A stretch of DNA of 64,000 bases from Aquilaria yunnanensis (Eukaryota > Streptophyta > Magnoliopsida > Malvales > Thymelaeaceae). Where the stretch lies: contig CM077593.1 in the NCBI GenBank assembly GCA_039654915.1, positions 56,736,501 to 56,800,500 on the forward strand, read 5' to 3'. The notes below the pieces were generated by a model, which saw nothing but the letters and a program-made list of their open reading frames with translations, was not told where the DNA came from and made no database searches. Made by a program: the position numbers and the translations under genes. Every line of letters starts with the position of its first letter. Position 1 is the first letter of the stretch. This document shows, one piece after another, positions 45,242 through 57,960 of this stretch.

Positions 45242-47657
45242 TGTTACTCACTCTGGTGTAGTCCAATTATGGTGCGAAAATTGTGCATTTAAACTCCCAG
45301 GATTGGTAATGTTCTGTAGGCTATCAAAACACTACCCTTAATGTTCATACCCAAGTGGCTCTCTTGGGCACTATGTAAACACATGCATATTGGTCTAACC
45401 ATCACACACACATTAACAATTTCTTCATACCATGGCAGCAAAGAAGGAAAACACTAGCACAAGTCTTAATCTTGGCTACCACACATTAGGCAACCTTGTT
45501 AAGTTCTAGTGAATAGCCACTACACCTGTAACTTCCACCAATAAACTGTATCATTCTAGCCATGTAGCACCTTATTTTATTTTCACTATTATAAATTAAA
45601 GGCTTAGGTCGAACCATGCAATTTTTTTTTACATCAATAGCCCACCTATGGACCAAGTTATGGATTTTTTAAGTTGGTTACAAAATTTTGACCAAACGAA
45701 CAGTAACTTAGTCAAATTTGCAACATCATATCTTTGGCTACAGAGCTCCAAATTTAGAAATTTCAAATCCCAATCCAAAATCTTGATGTACTCTAGGTGT
45801 GGAAAAAATATCATGCCAAGATTCATTCTACATAGGGAGATATAGCATTTTTAGTGCATAGTCAAAATTCTAGTCACTTTATGACCATTTTGCGTATACA
45901 AAATTTCATACGCATGCAAACACTTCATTCACATTGGGAAAGCCATACAAAGCTACCCCATATATTTCCATTACACATATGAATTACATGCTCTTGCATC
46001 TAGCAACTTTATGTGACCAAAAAAGAATTTACGAATAAGTAGCCTATCATTCACATATAGGCAGCATTGCACCACATCACATACATAGCTAAAACATTAC
46101 TCAAATGTTCACATATTTGTCTCATTTTACATACACTACATGTATATGCATACATGAACTACATAATGCTCTTAACTCAGCTAAATACATACCCTAAGTT
46201 ATGGGAGTGCCTGAGACAGAATAGACTCCAGGATAGGATGTTGGACAACTGCTACATAACACAATAAGCACCATCACTAAAAATACCAAATGTGCTCCTA
46301 AAATCACCAAAATTTCCAAATCACAACTAGACATATGGAAGTTCATTTACTTGAGAATTTGGATTAAAACTCAAACCAAAAAACTTAGTTTGAATGTGAT
46401 CTTTCTGGTGTTCCTGAAAATGGATAGTAAGGGCTTTCAATGTAAATTATTCCATAGTAACGTACCACCTAAAATCCAAGGACATAAAAACACACAAAAA
46501 TAGCACATACACACAAAAATGGCAACCATATGCACCAACAAACACAGCAACAAACACATGTAATGCTGGCAGCAATAACACATTAGGGTTAGTCCATAAT
46601 CATTCAATAAAACAATAAGATATCACTTTAGTAACACTATGGCAGCCCTCCTCAAGCTTTTTCTTGGTCTTTGGAGTCTTTTAGGTCTTACTTAGTACTA
46701 AGTTGGGCTCTAGAAACCCTTTTTTCTTGTTGCTATCTTTAGCATGGTAACACTAAGGCCGAAACCTCTCCATGCCTCACTCCCGTTAACCTATACTTGG
46801 TTCCTTGAGCTTTTTATTCTCTTCCAAGCAGGGTCTTAGCTTCATGGATGTTTGGAAATAGAGTAAAAAACCCAAGAAACTTTAGAAAACCCTTACCGTT
46901 GGTTGGAAATTTGATGAACCTTAATAGAACCAAAAATAAGTTTTCTTGCATTCTTTGATGTCTTCTTTGCTTTCTCTTGCTTCCTCTTGCTTTCTTAAGG
47001 TATGGTGGTTATGGAGGATGGTAGAAAAAGTTAAGGAAGAACCCTTGGCTTCTAGGGGATGAAATTTAGAGTAAATGGCAAGAGAACAAAGTTTTTTTTT
47101 TCATTTATACATCATTTTGACCTTGGTGGCACATATGCAAATTTTTTAAACTTTGGCCAACACTTGGACATATTATATCCAGCTATTTTTGCTTAGAAAA
47201 TGACAGTTTTTAACCACCTTTAACCTTGTCAACGGTCATTATAACCTTGAGACAAAAAGGTGGACACTTGGATCCTTAGTTAGCGTTATGCCATAAATGA
47301 TCAACTTTGATTTCTGAATCACTTTGGTCCCCAAAAATATCCTTAATTCCATCCATGTCCTTTATTCATAATTCCATCCATGTCCTTTCCATAGCCATCT
47401 TTGGAAATTTGTGCACTTGAGTACCCCACTTTTGTAACCTTACAATTTAGCCCATAGGTTACTTGAAAATTAGGTGATGTGCTAACGTTTTTATATGCCA
47501 ATTCTTTCTTAAGGACCATACAATCATTGTTTGTGCCACTTAGGGGAGTGCATTTTGAATACTTTGCACTTCACAATTCATACACTATGGTGAAAATTAA
47601 AGCATACAAGACTAGGTCCTTATGCTGTAATTTTCCCATTTTATGAAGGTGGTAACA
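45242..47657 (-). mobile_element. Solo LTR-B, 2416 bp, inside chromovirus RT
   Basis: TGTTACTCACTC...GGTGGTAACA, minus sense. The host codons run ...RPAT on the left and IVAVVRSFMGL on the right, so the target is in RT just before the RT/RNase H link. The 5-bp duplication is blurred: the left flank ends ACAAT and the right end reads TAACAATAGT, as if three bases of an ACA repeat were lost. Non-coding. Confidence 0.87.
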
Positions 47658-49790
47658 ATAGTTGCAGTAGTGAGGAGTTTCATGGGCTTGGCAGGCTACT
47701 ACAGGTGATTCATATAGAAACTCTCTGCGATAGCTATACCGTTCAGGGTGTTGAACAAGAAAACTCAAAAGTTTGAATGGACATCAAAGTGCGAGGAAGC
47801 TTATATGGAGTTGAAGAAAAGATTGGCTAGTGCACCGATACTCATTCTACCAGATCTGCACAAAACTTTTATAGTGTATGCAGATGCATCGGGTTCTGGT
47901 CTAGGGTGTGTATTGATGTAGATGAGTCAAGTGATTGCCTATGGTTCAAGATAGCTGAGGCCTAATAGTTGAACTACCCAATTCATGACCTTGAACTAGC
48001 AGTAGTAATCTTCGCACTCAAATTATGGAGGCATTACTTGGTGGGGAAGTCATTCAGGATCTTCACTAATCATAAAAATTTTAAATATTTATTCACACAT
48101 AAGGATTTGAACATGAGGCAACATTGATGGATTGAATACATAAAAGATTATGATTGTTCAATCTAGTACTGTGCAGGCATAGGGAATGTGGTAGCAGGTG
48201 CGTTAAGCCGAAAGTACACAAAAGTGGTCCTATCTAATGATTAGGCTATGAGTTCCTCAAAAGGGGCTTTGGGGAATTGTTTCTCGGATGTGCATGAATT
48301 TTAGCAAAACCAAAAGAAATCCCTAGACTACATTCTGGAAATACAATCAGCTTCGTTAGCATAAATTAAGGATGTTCAAATGAAAGATCCATTGTTGAAG
48401 AAAATTTCAGGAGAAGCAAAGTTTGGTATTGTGAAAAGGGAATTCCAGTACAAGGATGGGATACTACACCATGTAGATCATCTCTATGTCCCAAATTTGG
48501 AGGGACTTAGGCAACAAGTCCTAGAGGAGGCACATTGTAGTACTTTGAATGTTCACCCTGGTGTTAGTAAGATGTATCATGACTTGAAAACACATTTCTG
48601 GTGCCAGGACTTAAGAGGGATGTACTAGGACCTGTGGAAAAATGTTTGACATGCAAAATGGTTAAAGCTAAACATCAAAAGCAAATAGGCATACTTTAAA
48701 GTTTACCACTTTCGGTGGGGAAGTAGAGGTCCATTACTATGGATTTCTAAGTAGGATTGCCAAATACTTGGAATTAGCATGATGCTATATGGGTAGTGGT
48801 CAATCGACTGATGAAGTCAATGCACTTTATACCTATAAAGATCCTTATACATTAAAGAGGTTGGCTCAATTATATGTCAAAAAGATTGTCATATTGCATG
48901 GCATACCAGATCAGGTTATATTTGATAGAAATCTTTAGTTTGTGTCTTGGTTTTGGAACACTTTCCTAGAAGCAATAGGAAGCAAGGTTAGTCTTAGTAC
49001 CATTTTCCATCCTCAGACCAATGGACAATTTGAAAGAGTGTTCCAAACTCTGGAGGATATGTTATGTATGTGTGCTATGGATTTTAAAGGCGATTGGATC
49101 AGCATTTACGACTCATTGAATTTTCTTATAATAACAGTCGTCAAACTGTTATTGGTATGGCACCATATGAGGCTTTGTATGGAAGGCATTGCATGATGCC
49201 CCACTGTTGGGCAGATCTTTCTGACAGAATAGTTATTGGTCCTTAAATCATAGTTGATACCATAGCTAAAATTCAATTGAACGAAAAAAGTATTAAAGCA
49301 GCCAATGGCCAGTAGACTAAATATGCTAATTTAAGAAGAAGAGATTTAATTTTTGAAGTTAGGGACAAAGTACTTCTCAAAGTGTTACCCATGAAAGGAG
49401 TTACCTGTTTCGGGTAGAGCGGTAAGTTAGCGCCTAGGTATATTGGCCCCTATAAAGTTTTGAAGAAAATAGGAAAGGTTGCTTATTGGTTGGCGTTACC
49501 ACCTAACTTGTCCCAAGTGCATAACATGTTTCACATTAGTCTTCGGAGAAATTGCACGGTCGAACTGGGACAAGTAGTTAATCCTTTAGTGAAACCCATT
49601 TAGGAAGACTTGACCTACGAAGACAAACCTATTTAGATACATGATAGGCAAGTGAACCTTTGAACCAAGTGGATTCCAATGGTTAAGATCCTTTGGTCGA
49701 ACCATAGTGAAGAGGAAGCTACTTGGGAGACATAGCAGAACATGCTGAAAAGGCATTCAAGTGTTTTTCCAGAGTTGTAATGGAATTTGG
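47658..49790 (+). pseudogene. RT end, RNase H, integrase and chromodomain of LTR-A chromovirus
   Basis: Continues RT (SFMGLAGYYR near 47680; TQKFEWTSKCEEAYMELKK), RNase H (YADASGSGLGCVL near 47877), integrase zinc domain (EEAHCSTLNVHPGVSKMYHD near 48520), core pieces (IWVVVNRL-type near 48790; HPQTNGQFERVFQTL near 49010) and GPY/F ([11 protein letters not shown] near 49435). The C-terminus is a chromodomain-like IPMVKILWSNHSEEEATWE near 49680. Many stops and frame changes throughout. Confidence 0.87.
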
Positions 49791-49804
49791 ATGACTGAAT
49801 TCAA

Positions 49805-49818
49805 GAAGGAAGGGAGAA
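49805..49818 (+). promoter_or_regulatory. Polypurine tract of LTR-A element
   Basis: gaaggaagggagaa directly before the TGTTACGG start of the 3' LTR. Confidence 0.8.
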
Positions 49819-52145
49819 TGTTACGGCTCTCCTAGTTGAATGCTTGCTTGAGGAGGGTAAGGTGTTTAAGATCAAATTTTTTTTAACCTTAATTCATGTT
49901 CACCTAGCAAGAATGGGTAAGTTTAGCAAAGTTCACTAAGTTTTGAGGAAATTAAGGCACTAAATGACGTCCAGGGGTAAAATGGTAATTTTGTATCTCG
50001 AATAGTTGGGCTAGCTCCCGAGTATTGAAAATGAGTTTTTGGTAACCTAACTTTTAACTTTAACCCAAACTTAGTTTAAATAAACAAAATTTGACCAATT
50101 TTGACTAAGGTTACCTAAAGGAGGGGACTTATTTGTCACTTTTAAAATTCTTGGATGGCTTCTTGGTTAAGAGGTTATAAAAGCTGGTAAAGTGAGGCAG
50201 GAGGCCATATTTGCTACTTAAACCCGAGTTCCTCCTTCACCCTACCAATTCTCTATCAATCCAAGCCCAAAACAAAGAAATTTTGATGAAAATGGAAGCC
50301 ACCAAGGATGTACATGCTTTGGAAAGCTTGATTCAAGGGTGATTTCAAGTTTTTGGAGCTTGGAACCAAGTTTTTTACAATCCCCTATTTTTGATGCGAG
50401 GTAACACTTATGTTCTTAGTAGATTCTTGTTTATTTGATGTTTGGAAGCTTAGGTTTTAGTTTGAAGGTAGTAACTATGTGATTTGTTCCTTTGGTTGCT
50501 TAGAACTAGGTGGAGCATTGTAGAACTCGAGTTCTTGAGGAAGGGTTCCTTGTTTATTACTTTTGAGTTAAAGTTAAGGTAAGCGTTAAAGCTTAATTGA
50601 TACTATTGGAATGAGTTTGCTTGATGATTTCAAGTAGTTCTAGCAATAGCATTAGTTAGTGGGCAAGGTTGAATCATGCTGGACTTTGAGGTTTTAGATG
50701 ATTTGAATGATGTTATAATGCATCATAGGTTGGCTTATGATAGTTGGTTGTGATCTATGCAACATGTTTTACTTGTATGTGAAGTTTGGAGGCTATCCAT
50801 GCATGTTTGATATGTTTGGAAAGTGTCCAAAGTTCTTAGCAGTGAAATTGGAACTTTTTTAGGTTGTCGGAGGTATTAGCGATGTGTTGCCAATTGTCGA
50901 CAATACCTGCGACGCATTGCCATTATGAAAAAAATTGGCAGTTCGTTACCAACTGTCGCGATGCGGTGCCATAGGCATAATGGCTGAAATTTTCCAATTT
51001 TGTGAGCGAGGTCAGGGGAAAAGCTAAGCGGTTCTTAGAGTACCTTGGGGTCTAAGTATTTCGGGGATATTTCTGATCTTCCAAAATTCCTTCGAGACCT
51101 AGGATTTTCCTTAAGTTTTATAGTTGCTTTTACCATAAGCAAGGGAACTATTTTTCAAAAGGTCTTTACGGCCTAGTCTACAAGGCCTTTATGGCCTAGT
51201 CTATAGCAGTCCAACCATAGTGCCCTTATACAACATATAAAGGAGAGGTTCAGCTGGTGTTTTATCACTAGTTAGGCTGGCAAGCTAAGTTTGCTAGAGG
51301 ACAAGGCTATGCCTTGCAGTTCAAGGATGAGGATGAGGAGTGGTCCCAAGGGACCTAGGTATATGCATATATTAGACCCTTTGACTGTATAAGCTCATAG
51401 CAGGTTGCATATATCCTTATATGTGGAGTCCTTAGTAACTTTTCTTGCAAGTGAAGTGAAGACCTTTACTAAGAATGTTTGAATTCTCACTCCCTAGTTA
51501 TGTTGTGTAGATTCTGACGTTACTCGATTGGATAACAATAGAGGGTTGTCACGGTAGTTTGTTGTTGCTGCAGGTATCTTGCTTGTGAATCTTTCTTATT
51601 CTAGTCTACTTGGGTTACTTGTTGCTTAAGTAACAGTACTAATTATAGTCTTCCTTTGGCCACAGAGCCTAGCAGTATGTGGACAAGGACTTTTGTGACT
51701 CGCCACTGGGACTTACATCCAAGGTTGGAGTTAGTTCAAGAAGATCTCAGTTGAGGCTTATATATAAAATACTCCTAGTTGCCTCCATTGTCTATGTTTT
51801 GAGTAGTCCTACTTTCTAGGATTGCTCTTGGGTGAGGGCATTAGTCTACTTTATGTATGAATACTCCCACACAGTTGTTATGTGTAGTAAATTCACATAA
51901 ATGTTGATTTTGTATGCTTTTGCTATTTGAATTTGTTTTCTGTTGAAATGTCTTGGCCAAGTCAATGTTTTATAGATTTTGTTAATCCAAGTCAAAGCAT
52001 AAAGAGCATGCATTTTGCATATTTTAGGTTAATCAACTAGTACCATAGAGTTTTAATCCGCGCACATATACAGCTAGCCAATTGCAACCACCGTGAAACC
52101 AGCTCTCACAAGCTTCCTGGGCAGGAACCAAGGATGGCCGTGTCA
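49819..52145 (+). repeat. LTR-A, 3' LTR (2327 bp)
   Basis: TGTTACGGCTCTCC...GGCCGTGTCA. Matches the 5' LTR along its length, apart from a deletion of about 90 bp (near 51155, matching 40260-40350). Followed by the AGATT duplication. Contains a GC-rich patch (50880-50965) with tgtcgcgatgcggtgcc that is T-rich in the 5' LTR, a sign of uneven CpG loss. Confidence 0.9.
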
Positions 52146-52881
52146 AGATTACATATGATAATATATGTGTTGTCCTTAGTATCTTTCTTGTAAGTGAAGA
52201 CCCTTACTGAAAATCAAGAATTCTCACTCCCTAGTTTATGTTGTGCAGGTTCTGATTGTGTTGGGCCTGGTAACTACTGAAGGTTGTCACGGTAGTCTTT
52301 CATTGTAGGTATTTTGCTATGAGAATCTTTATGATTCTAGTTTTCTTAGTTACTTGTTGGTGAAGTACTAGTAATAAATATAGTATTTTCTTGGCCGTAG
52401 TGGCTTAAAGAGCACGTGGAGGACTTTTTTAAGCTTGCCATCGGGATTGCATCTAAGGTGGGAGTTGGACAGAAAGATCTTAGTAGGAAAGGCTTGGGTA
52501 TATTGTATGCACTAGTTTCCTCCTATGCTTATGGATAGAGTAAATGACTCTGGGATTGCTCTTGGGTGAGGGGCATTAGTCTACGTTTGGGGAATGCCCT
52601 CACATTGTTTTTATGTGTAGTAATGATAGTACAAATTTTGATTATGTATGCTTTGACTATTTGAACTTGAGTTCTATGAAAAAATGCCTTGGCCACGTAA
52701 ATGTTTTATATTTTCCAATGACTAAAGTCAAAGCCAAAAAGAGCATGCATCTTGCATTTTCTAGGTTAATCAACTAGCATCATGAATTTTTAATTCATGC
52801 ACATATATAGTTAGCCAATTACAACCACGGTGAGACCCATTCTCACAGGCTTCATAGGCAGGGTTGAGGGTGGCCATGTCA

Positions 52882-53577
52882 TAAACCTCATCCAAATCTG
52901 GTTTCATAAAGTTTCAATCTCTTAGGATATTCTTTCACCAAAATATCAATCTTATTCCAATAAAACCCTTAGGGTAGTGATTTGATCCCATTTTTATGAA
53001 AAATTGCAATTTGGTTCAACCTTTGCAGGATTTGTCAAATTAGCCTAAAGCTTTGTAAAAATAACCAGATTTTCCAAAAATTTAATAAAATCTATAGATT
53101 TGGCTCAAACTCCCTAAAATTGATAAATTTGCTTAATGCTTCCCAATTTTTCCTAGAATCTTCTAAAAACCTTCGATTTATACACAAACTTTTCCTTTTT
53201 GCCTAAATTGACTACAAAACCTTTAGGACTTAAAATTAGTACCTAAACTAATTTAATTCTTATTTTAACCCTAAATGACCATATTAAATTTCTAAAGTTT
53301 TATAACATGAGCAACAATGTAACTGAAATGTGACTAGAGCAACTAACCCTAAAATGACAAAAATGACCCAAATGTTCTAATAATTGACCAAATTGCCCCT
53401 AAAAATGAAAATGCCCCCTAAACTAATTTTCCTAACCTAGAACTAAACAAAAATTAGTGTTTGGGCAAGATTGGGCGTGAACATTGATGATGGAGCCATT
53501 GACCACCATCTACTAGATGTGGTCTTGGAGATGGGCTAAACCATGCAAGAGATTGTGCCAATTGGGATATGAGTTAG
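52882..53577. other. Unassigned DNA, island 3
   Basis: AT-rich, no ORF, with many short stretches such as aaatgaccaaattgcccc. It follows island 2 once the solo LTR-A is removed and leads into the LINE remnant. I cannot assign it; the last ~100 bp may still belong to the LINE. Confidence 0.4.
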
Positions 53578-53777
53578 CCGGGGCTTTAGCAGTCTAGACA
53601 AAATGAGATTCTTCATAATTTGCTCAAAGAACCTTATAAACTAAAGAACCACTTCTGCTACTGAAAATACACGAAATGGATCAACCAAGTAGGATCTTGT
53701 TAAAAAGATGCAGATACTTAATACCAAGTCCCCTAAGTCCTTTTGGGAGAAGTAAAAGCCCTTGGTTCCATGGGTGA

Positions 53778-56333
53778 TGTTACCACCTAACAAAAATGGG
53801 AGAATTACAAAGTGTGGCAAAATTGTCAAAAACCATTTTATTGTGTAATTCTCACCATAGTGTTTGAATAAAGGGCATGATCAACACCTCCTTAAAAGTA
53901 TTTTAGGTTGGTAACTTGGTCCCCAAGAAAAAGCCTTAAGGATTGCTTGTTTGTCAAGCAACCTATGGATTTTTTTGTAAGATTTTGGAAATTTAGGTAC
54001 TCAATTGCAAAACTATTAAGAAAGAGATTTAGAGAGTTATGAAAATTATATGAATGGTATAAAAGTGCTATTGGAGGTTCAAATTGCTTATGGAAGGCAA
54101 TTGTGGACAAAGAAAAGAATAAAGGGCTTTAAGGACTTAAGTGTCCTAGTGTAAGCCTTTGGTTGTTTATGCATATGAATTAAGTCAAATGGAAGCATTT
54201 TGGAGTTATCCCATTTAAGAAATGGCAGCCAAAGCAAGATAAGATGGTCAAATGTGGGCCAAAAGATTAAGACTAAGAAACCATAGTCTTGTAGCTAGGA
54301 AAATGACACAAAGCATGGTTAAGGCTAGTTCAGTGTGTTTTGTGCACTAAAGTCTTTATAAGTGGTTATCTTTTTCTTTATCACCCACATTTGCTCTCTT
54401 CCAGCACCAAAAATGCAGCCAGCTAGTGCTATTTCTTGTGCGCACCAAGAATCAAGTTCAAATTTCAGCATACCCATCAAGGTAAAGAGTTATCTTGCTC
54501 TCATGGACTTTCTACTATGTTATTCAAACATCCATGGAGCTAGGGCTAGGCTTGGAAGAGAGCTAGGTGCTTGATGAACCAAGCTTAGTGAGGGAGATGC
54601 ACTTAGTGAAGGTTTTGGCCTTAGTGCCAAGTGCACAATGATGGTAGTGAAAGTAAGGAGTTTTCTTATTCTCATGGGCTATTTATTGTATTATTCAAAC
54701 ATCCATGGAGCTAAGGCTAAGTTTGGAAGACAGCCAACTGCTTGATGAACCAAGCTTAGTGAAGGGAGGTGTACTTAGTGAAGGTTTTAGCCTTCGTGTG
54801 AAGTGCATAGTGACAACAGTGAAAATAAGGGTTTCTAGAGCTGAAAGTTAGTACTAACTAGTTTTGAAACACTTTTAAGACCAAGCTTATACTTGAGGAG
54901 GCCCGCCATAGTGATTTGCATATGTTTAGTGCATGTTTTATGGAGTAATCAATGTTAATTGTTGCTGTCGCATACATGTGGTTGATGTTTGTGTTTGGCT
55001 GCTGCATTTGATTGCTATATGTTGGATACATGCATTGCATTTCTTCTATTTTAGTGTCTTTGGATGTAGGTGATAGCAAGGGTTACACTTCCTTAAGAGT
55101 ATTAGTGTTCTCCAAACTAAGTTTCACAATGAAACTTACTCCTCTTAAATCAGCCCATTTCAAGTCCAGCAAAAAGATCAATTCAAACATACCATTGTAT
55201 ATCGAGTATTGACCTAAAATTTCAGGTACTTGAACTTCCATGTATCTAGTTGTGATTTGGAAATTTTGGTGATTTTAGCAGCAAGTTTGGTTTTTTTAGT
55301 GATGGTGCTTACTATGTTATGTAGTAGCTGTCCAGCATCCTATGTCTGGAGTGCATTGTGTCTAAAGCTCTCCTGTAAATAAGGTGCATGTTTTAGCTGA
55401 TTTAAGGCCATTATGTAGTGCATGGACGCATGTACATGTAAGACATGTAAATTTGAAACAAATATGTGAACACTTGTGGACTATTTTACTATGTATGTGA
55501 ATGTTGTCCACAGGCCGTCTAAGTATGAATGATAGGCTTCTTGTTTGTAAATTTTGTGTTGGCCACATAAAGTTGTTGATGAAAGAGTATGTAATTCCTA
55601 TGTGTGTTAGACATGTATGGGATAGCCTTGGTGGGCTTACCATATGTGAATGAAGTGTTTGCACACTTATGAAATTTTGTATGGGCAAAATGGTCATAAA
55701 GTGGGCAGAATTTTGATTCTGCACTAAAAGTTCTATATCTCACTGTGTAGAAGGAACTTTGGTATGAAATTTTGACCAAACCTAGAGCACATCTAGAGGT
55801 TCAACTGGCCTTTTGGATTTGTTCTTTTGGAGCCCTGCAGCCAAAGTTATGGCATTGCAAAATTGGCTAAGTTACTGTTCATTTAGTCAAAATTTTATAA
55901 CCAACTTAAAAAATCTATAACTTTGTCCATAGGTGGGCTATTGATGTAAAAACCAAATTCCCTGGTTTGGTTTACATGTCTACTTGATAATGAAGTAAAG
56001 AAAATAAGGGGTACATGGCTAGATTAATATAGTTTTTTGGAGGAAGTTTCGGGTGTAGTGGCTGGTTTCTTAAATTTAACAAGTTTCCCAATGTGTGGTA
56101 GCCAAGATTAGGACTTATGCTATTGTTTTCCTTCCTTGCTGCCATGGCGTGCATAAAATGTGAATGTGTGTAATGGTTGGAACAATATGCATGCATTTAC
56201 ATAGTGCCCAAGAGGGCCACTTGGGTAAGCACACTAAGGGTATTATTTTGATGGCCTACAAAACATACCAACCCTGGGAGTTTTAAAAGCACATTTTTGG
56301 CACCATAACTGGACTACCCCGGAGTGGGTAACT
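53778..56333 (+). mobile_element. Solo LTR-B, 2556 bp, target duplication (G/A)GTGA, inside the LINE
   Basis: TGTTACCACCTAAC...GTGGGTAACT (last base changed from A), flanked by GGTGA and AGTGA (4 of 5). Removing it and one duplication joins the LINE frame across the site with no shift. It contains a 171-bp tandem duplication (54486-54827) absent from other LTR-B copies, which explains its extra length. Confidence 0.88.
54486..54827. repeat. 171-bp tandem duplication in solo LTR-B
   Basis: tattcaaacatccatggagc occurs at 54521 and 54692, and the following aaccaagcttagtg and aggttttggcctta-like blocks repeat at the same spacing. The copy at 20776-23256 has one unit (near 21620). Confidence 0.8.
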
Positions 56334-57960
56334 AGTGAACATTATTTTTCTCTCTCAAACTTGACCACCAAAATTGGACAAATTGAGAAGATAAATTATC
56401 TGGTAAGGTCACAAGAACTTTAATTAAAGACATAACATAAAGGGGAATATATGATAAGGTGGATTAAATGAGGGTAAGACACTTGGTAAGATTCTAAAGA
56501 TTTAATTTTCAGTTTGCAAGATGATTGTAGACTTTATTTGTCAAGAATTAGAAAGACAAGGATTGAGATAAATCCTGTGAGAACAAAAGACACAGATTGT
56601 TTGGAATTCCTTAATTGACTGAGAAAAGGTATAATTCACACAAAATCATCATGCCAAAGGCCTAAAACATTATGACCAAAGAACCATTTTGACTTGTGGA
56701 AATTAATTCGTTGGCCAGCTGAAACTTCAAAATCCATGATACTTTGATGATGAGTTTAAACAGCTAAAATAGATGGCTTAAAGTAAGTGAGACAGTCATC
56801 TACAAAGAACAAGTGATTAATCATTGGACAATTTCTACTAGCACAAAGCCCTTCAACAACTGCAGTGGATTAAAGTTTTTGGAATCGACAAGAAAAGGCT
56901 TTTGCACAAAACAAAAAAGATTTACGGGGATAATGGGTCACCTTGATGAATTCTCATTGATGATGAGGACCAATCAGTAGTACATCCATTAACCAAAATA
57001 GAATATGATACTGTCGTCGTGCAATGCATAATGAAATGGAGCCATTTCTCAAGGAACTTTATGACAGAAGGAACTTGCACAATGAAAGAGTAGTCTGGGC
57101 AATCATAAGACTTGCAAATATGTAATTTTAAAATAGCTTTAGAAGAATGAGGATCCATAGACTGGGGAGTAGGAGTAATGGCATTCAGGAGTTCATGGGC
57201 TATAATAATATTATCTTGAATGTGACAGCCTAGAACAAAAGGATTTCGGAACGAGGAAGATAGTGAGTGTAGAACCAGCTTTAGGTGGTTAGCCAAGGCC
57301 TTAGCAATAATTTAAAACAAAGTATTACATAAATCAATGGTCCTAAAATCATCAGTTGTGCAATAGTCCTTGATCTTGGGGAAGAGAGTTCTAAATGTTC
57401 AATTTACTAGTTAGAGCATGAAACCACCATTAACAAAGGATAAAATAGCCTTCAAGACATCATCACCCAAGATGTCCCAAAAATGCTTGCAGACTACAGC
57501 TTGCAGGGCATCAAGGCCTGTAGCTTTAAATTTTTCTTGATCAAAGCCTGCCTTCTGAAGTTCTTCTTTACCAAATGGAACGAGGAGGGTTTCACACTAG
57601 GCATTAGAGAAAGCAATCATGATTTTTGCACGTATGCTCTCTTGTCAAGTGATCGTATCCATAGAGGGAGGGTTGCAGTGGGCATAGAAAACATCTTAAA
57701 TACCATCTCTAATTTCATTCTCCTAAAAACCAATCTTTGTCGATAGTCTAGATAGTAAAGATCCAAGAGCGCACTACTTTGGACTTAATGACCTAGTGCA
57801 AGAAACGTGTGTTGAAATCTCCCCATGTAACCCATTCAATTTTTACCTTTTGGGCCCATGTACGTTGCTACATAGCCAAAAGAGTGGTATGTTGATTACA
57901 AAGATCCTAGAACCTATGTTGATGGGTAAAATGATCTGGTAGCGTATGGATATCCTGGTG

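Larger units (their letters stand above)
38894..52145 (+). mobile_element. Complete but decayed chromovirus with LTR-A, target duplication AGATT
   Basis: Two LTRs (38894-41310 and 49819-52145), a primer site, gag, pol, chromodomain and polypurine tract, flanked by perfect AGATT (38889-38893 and 52146-52150). Without its two nested solo LTRs it is about 9.4 kb, normal for a Tekay/Del-type element. The LTRs differ at many sites (roughly 15% by eye at their starts), and coding regions are full of stops, so it is much older than the LTR-D element. Confidence 0.92.
37149..52881 (+). mobile_element. Outer solo LTR-A, split by a complete LTR-A element
   Basis: Left piece 37149-38893 and right piece 52151-52881 together give about 2476 bp, the length of the LTR-A family. 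Left end TGGTGACCC and right end GCCATGTCA; flanks TAAAA and TAAAC (4 of 5) look like a decayed target duplication. At 38893/52151 the two halves rejoin in the same place as in the unbroken LTRs (compare around 40570). It is more diverged than the inner LTRs. The start coordinate rests on alignment and the flanks, so it could be off by a few bases. Confidence 0.78.
53578..57960 (-). mobile_element. L1-type LINE remnant, reverse transcriptase region
   Basis: Minus-strand non-LTR RT. From high to low: the endonuclease-RT link (VKIEWVTWGDFNTRFLH near 57840), GLDALQAVVCKHFWDILGDD near 57490, ANHLKLVL and DNIIIAHELL (57290-57200), a CKSYDCPDYSFI block (first catalytic region), SILVNGCTTDW and HQGDPLSP (56925), HLFFVDDCL near 56800 (the FADD motif as FVDD), GQRINFHKS near 56715, and, beyond a nested solo LTR-B, LPKGLRGLGIKYLHLFNK (near 53740). 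The 5' part with the endonuclease is missing. Stops and shifts are present. Confidence 0.85.
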
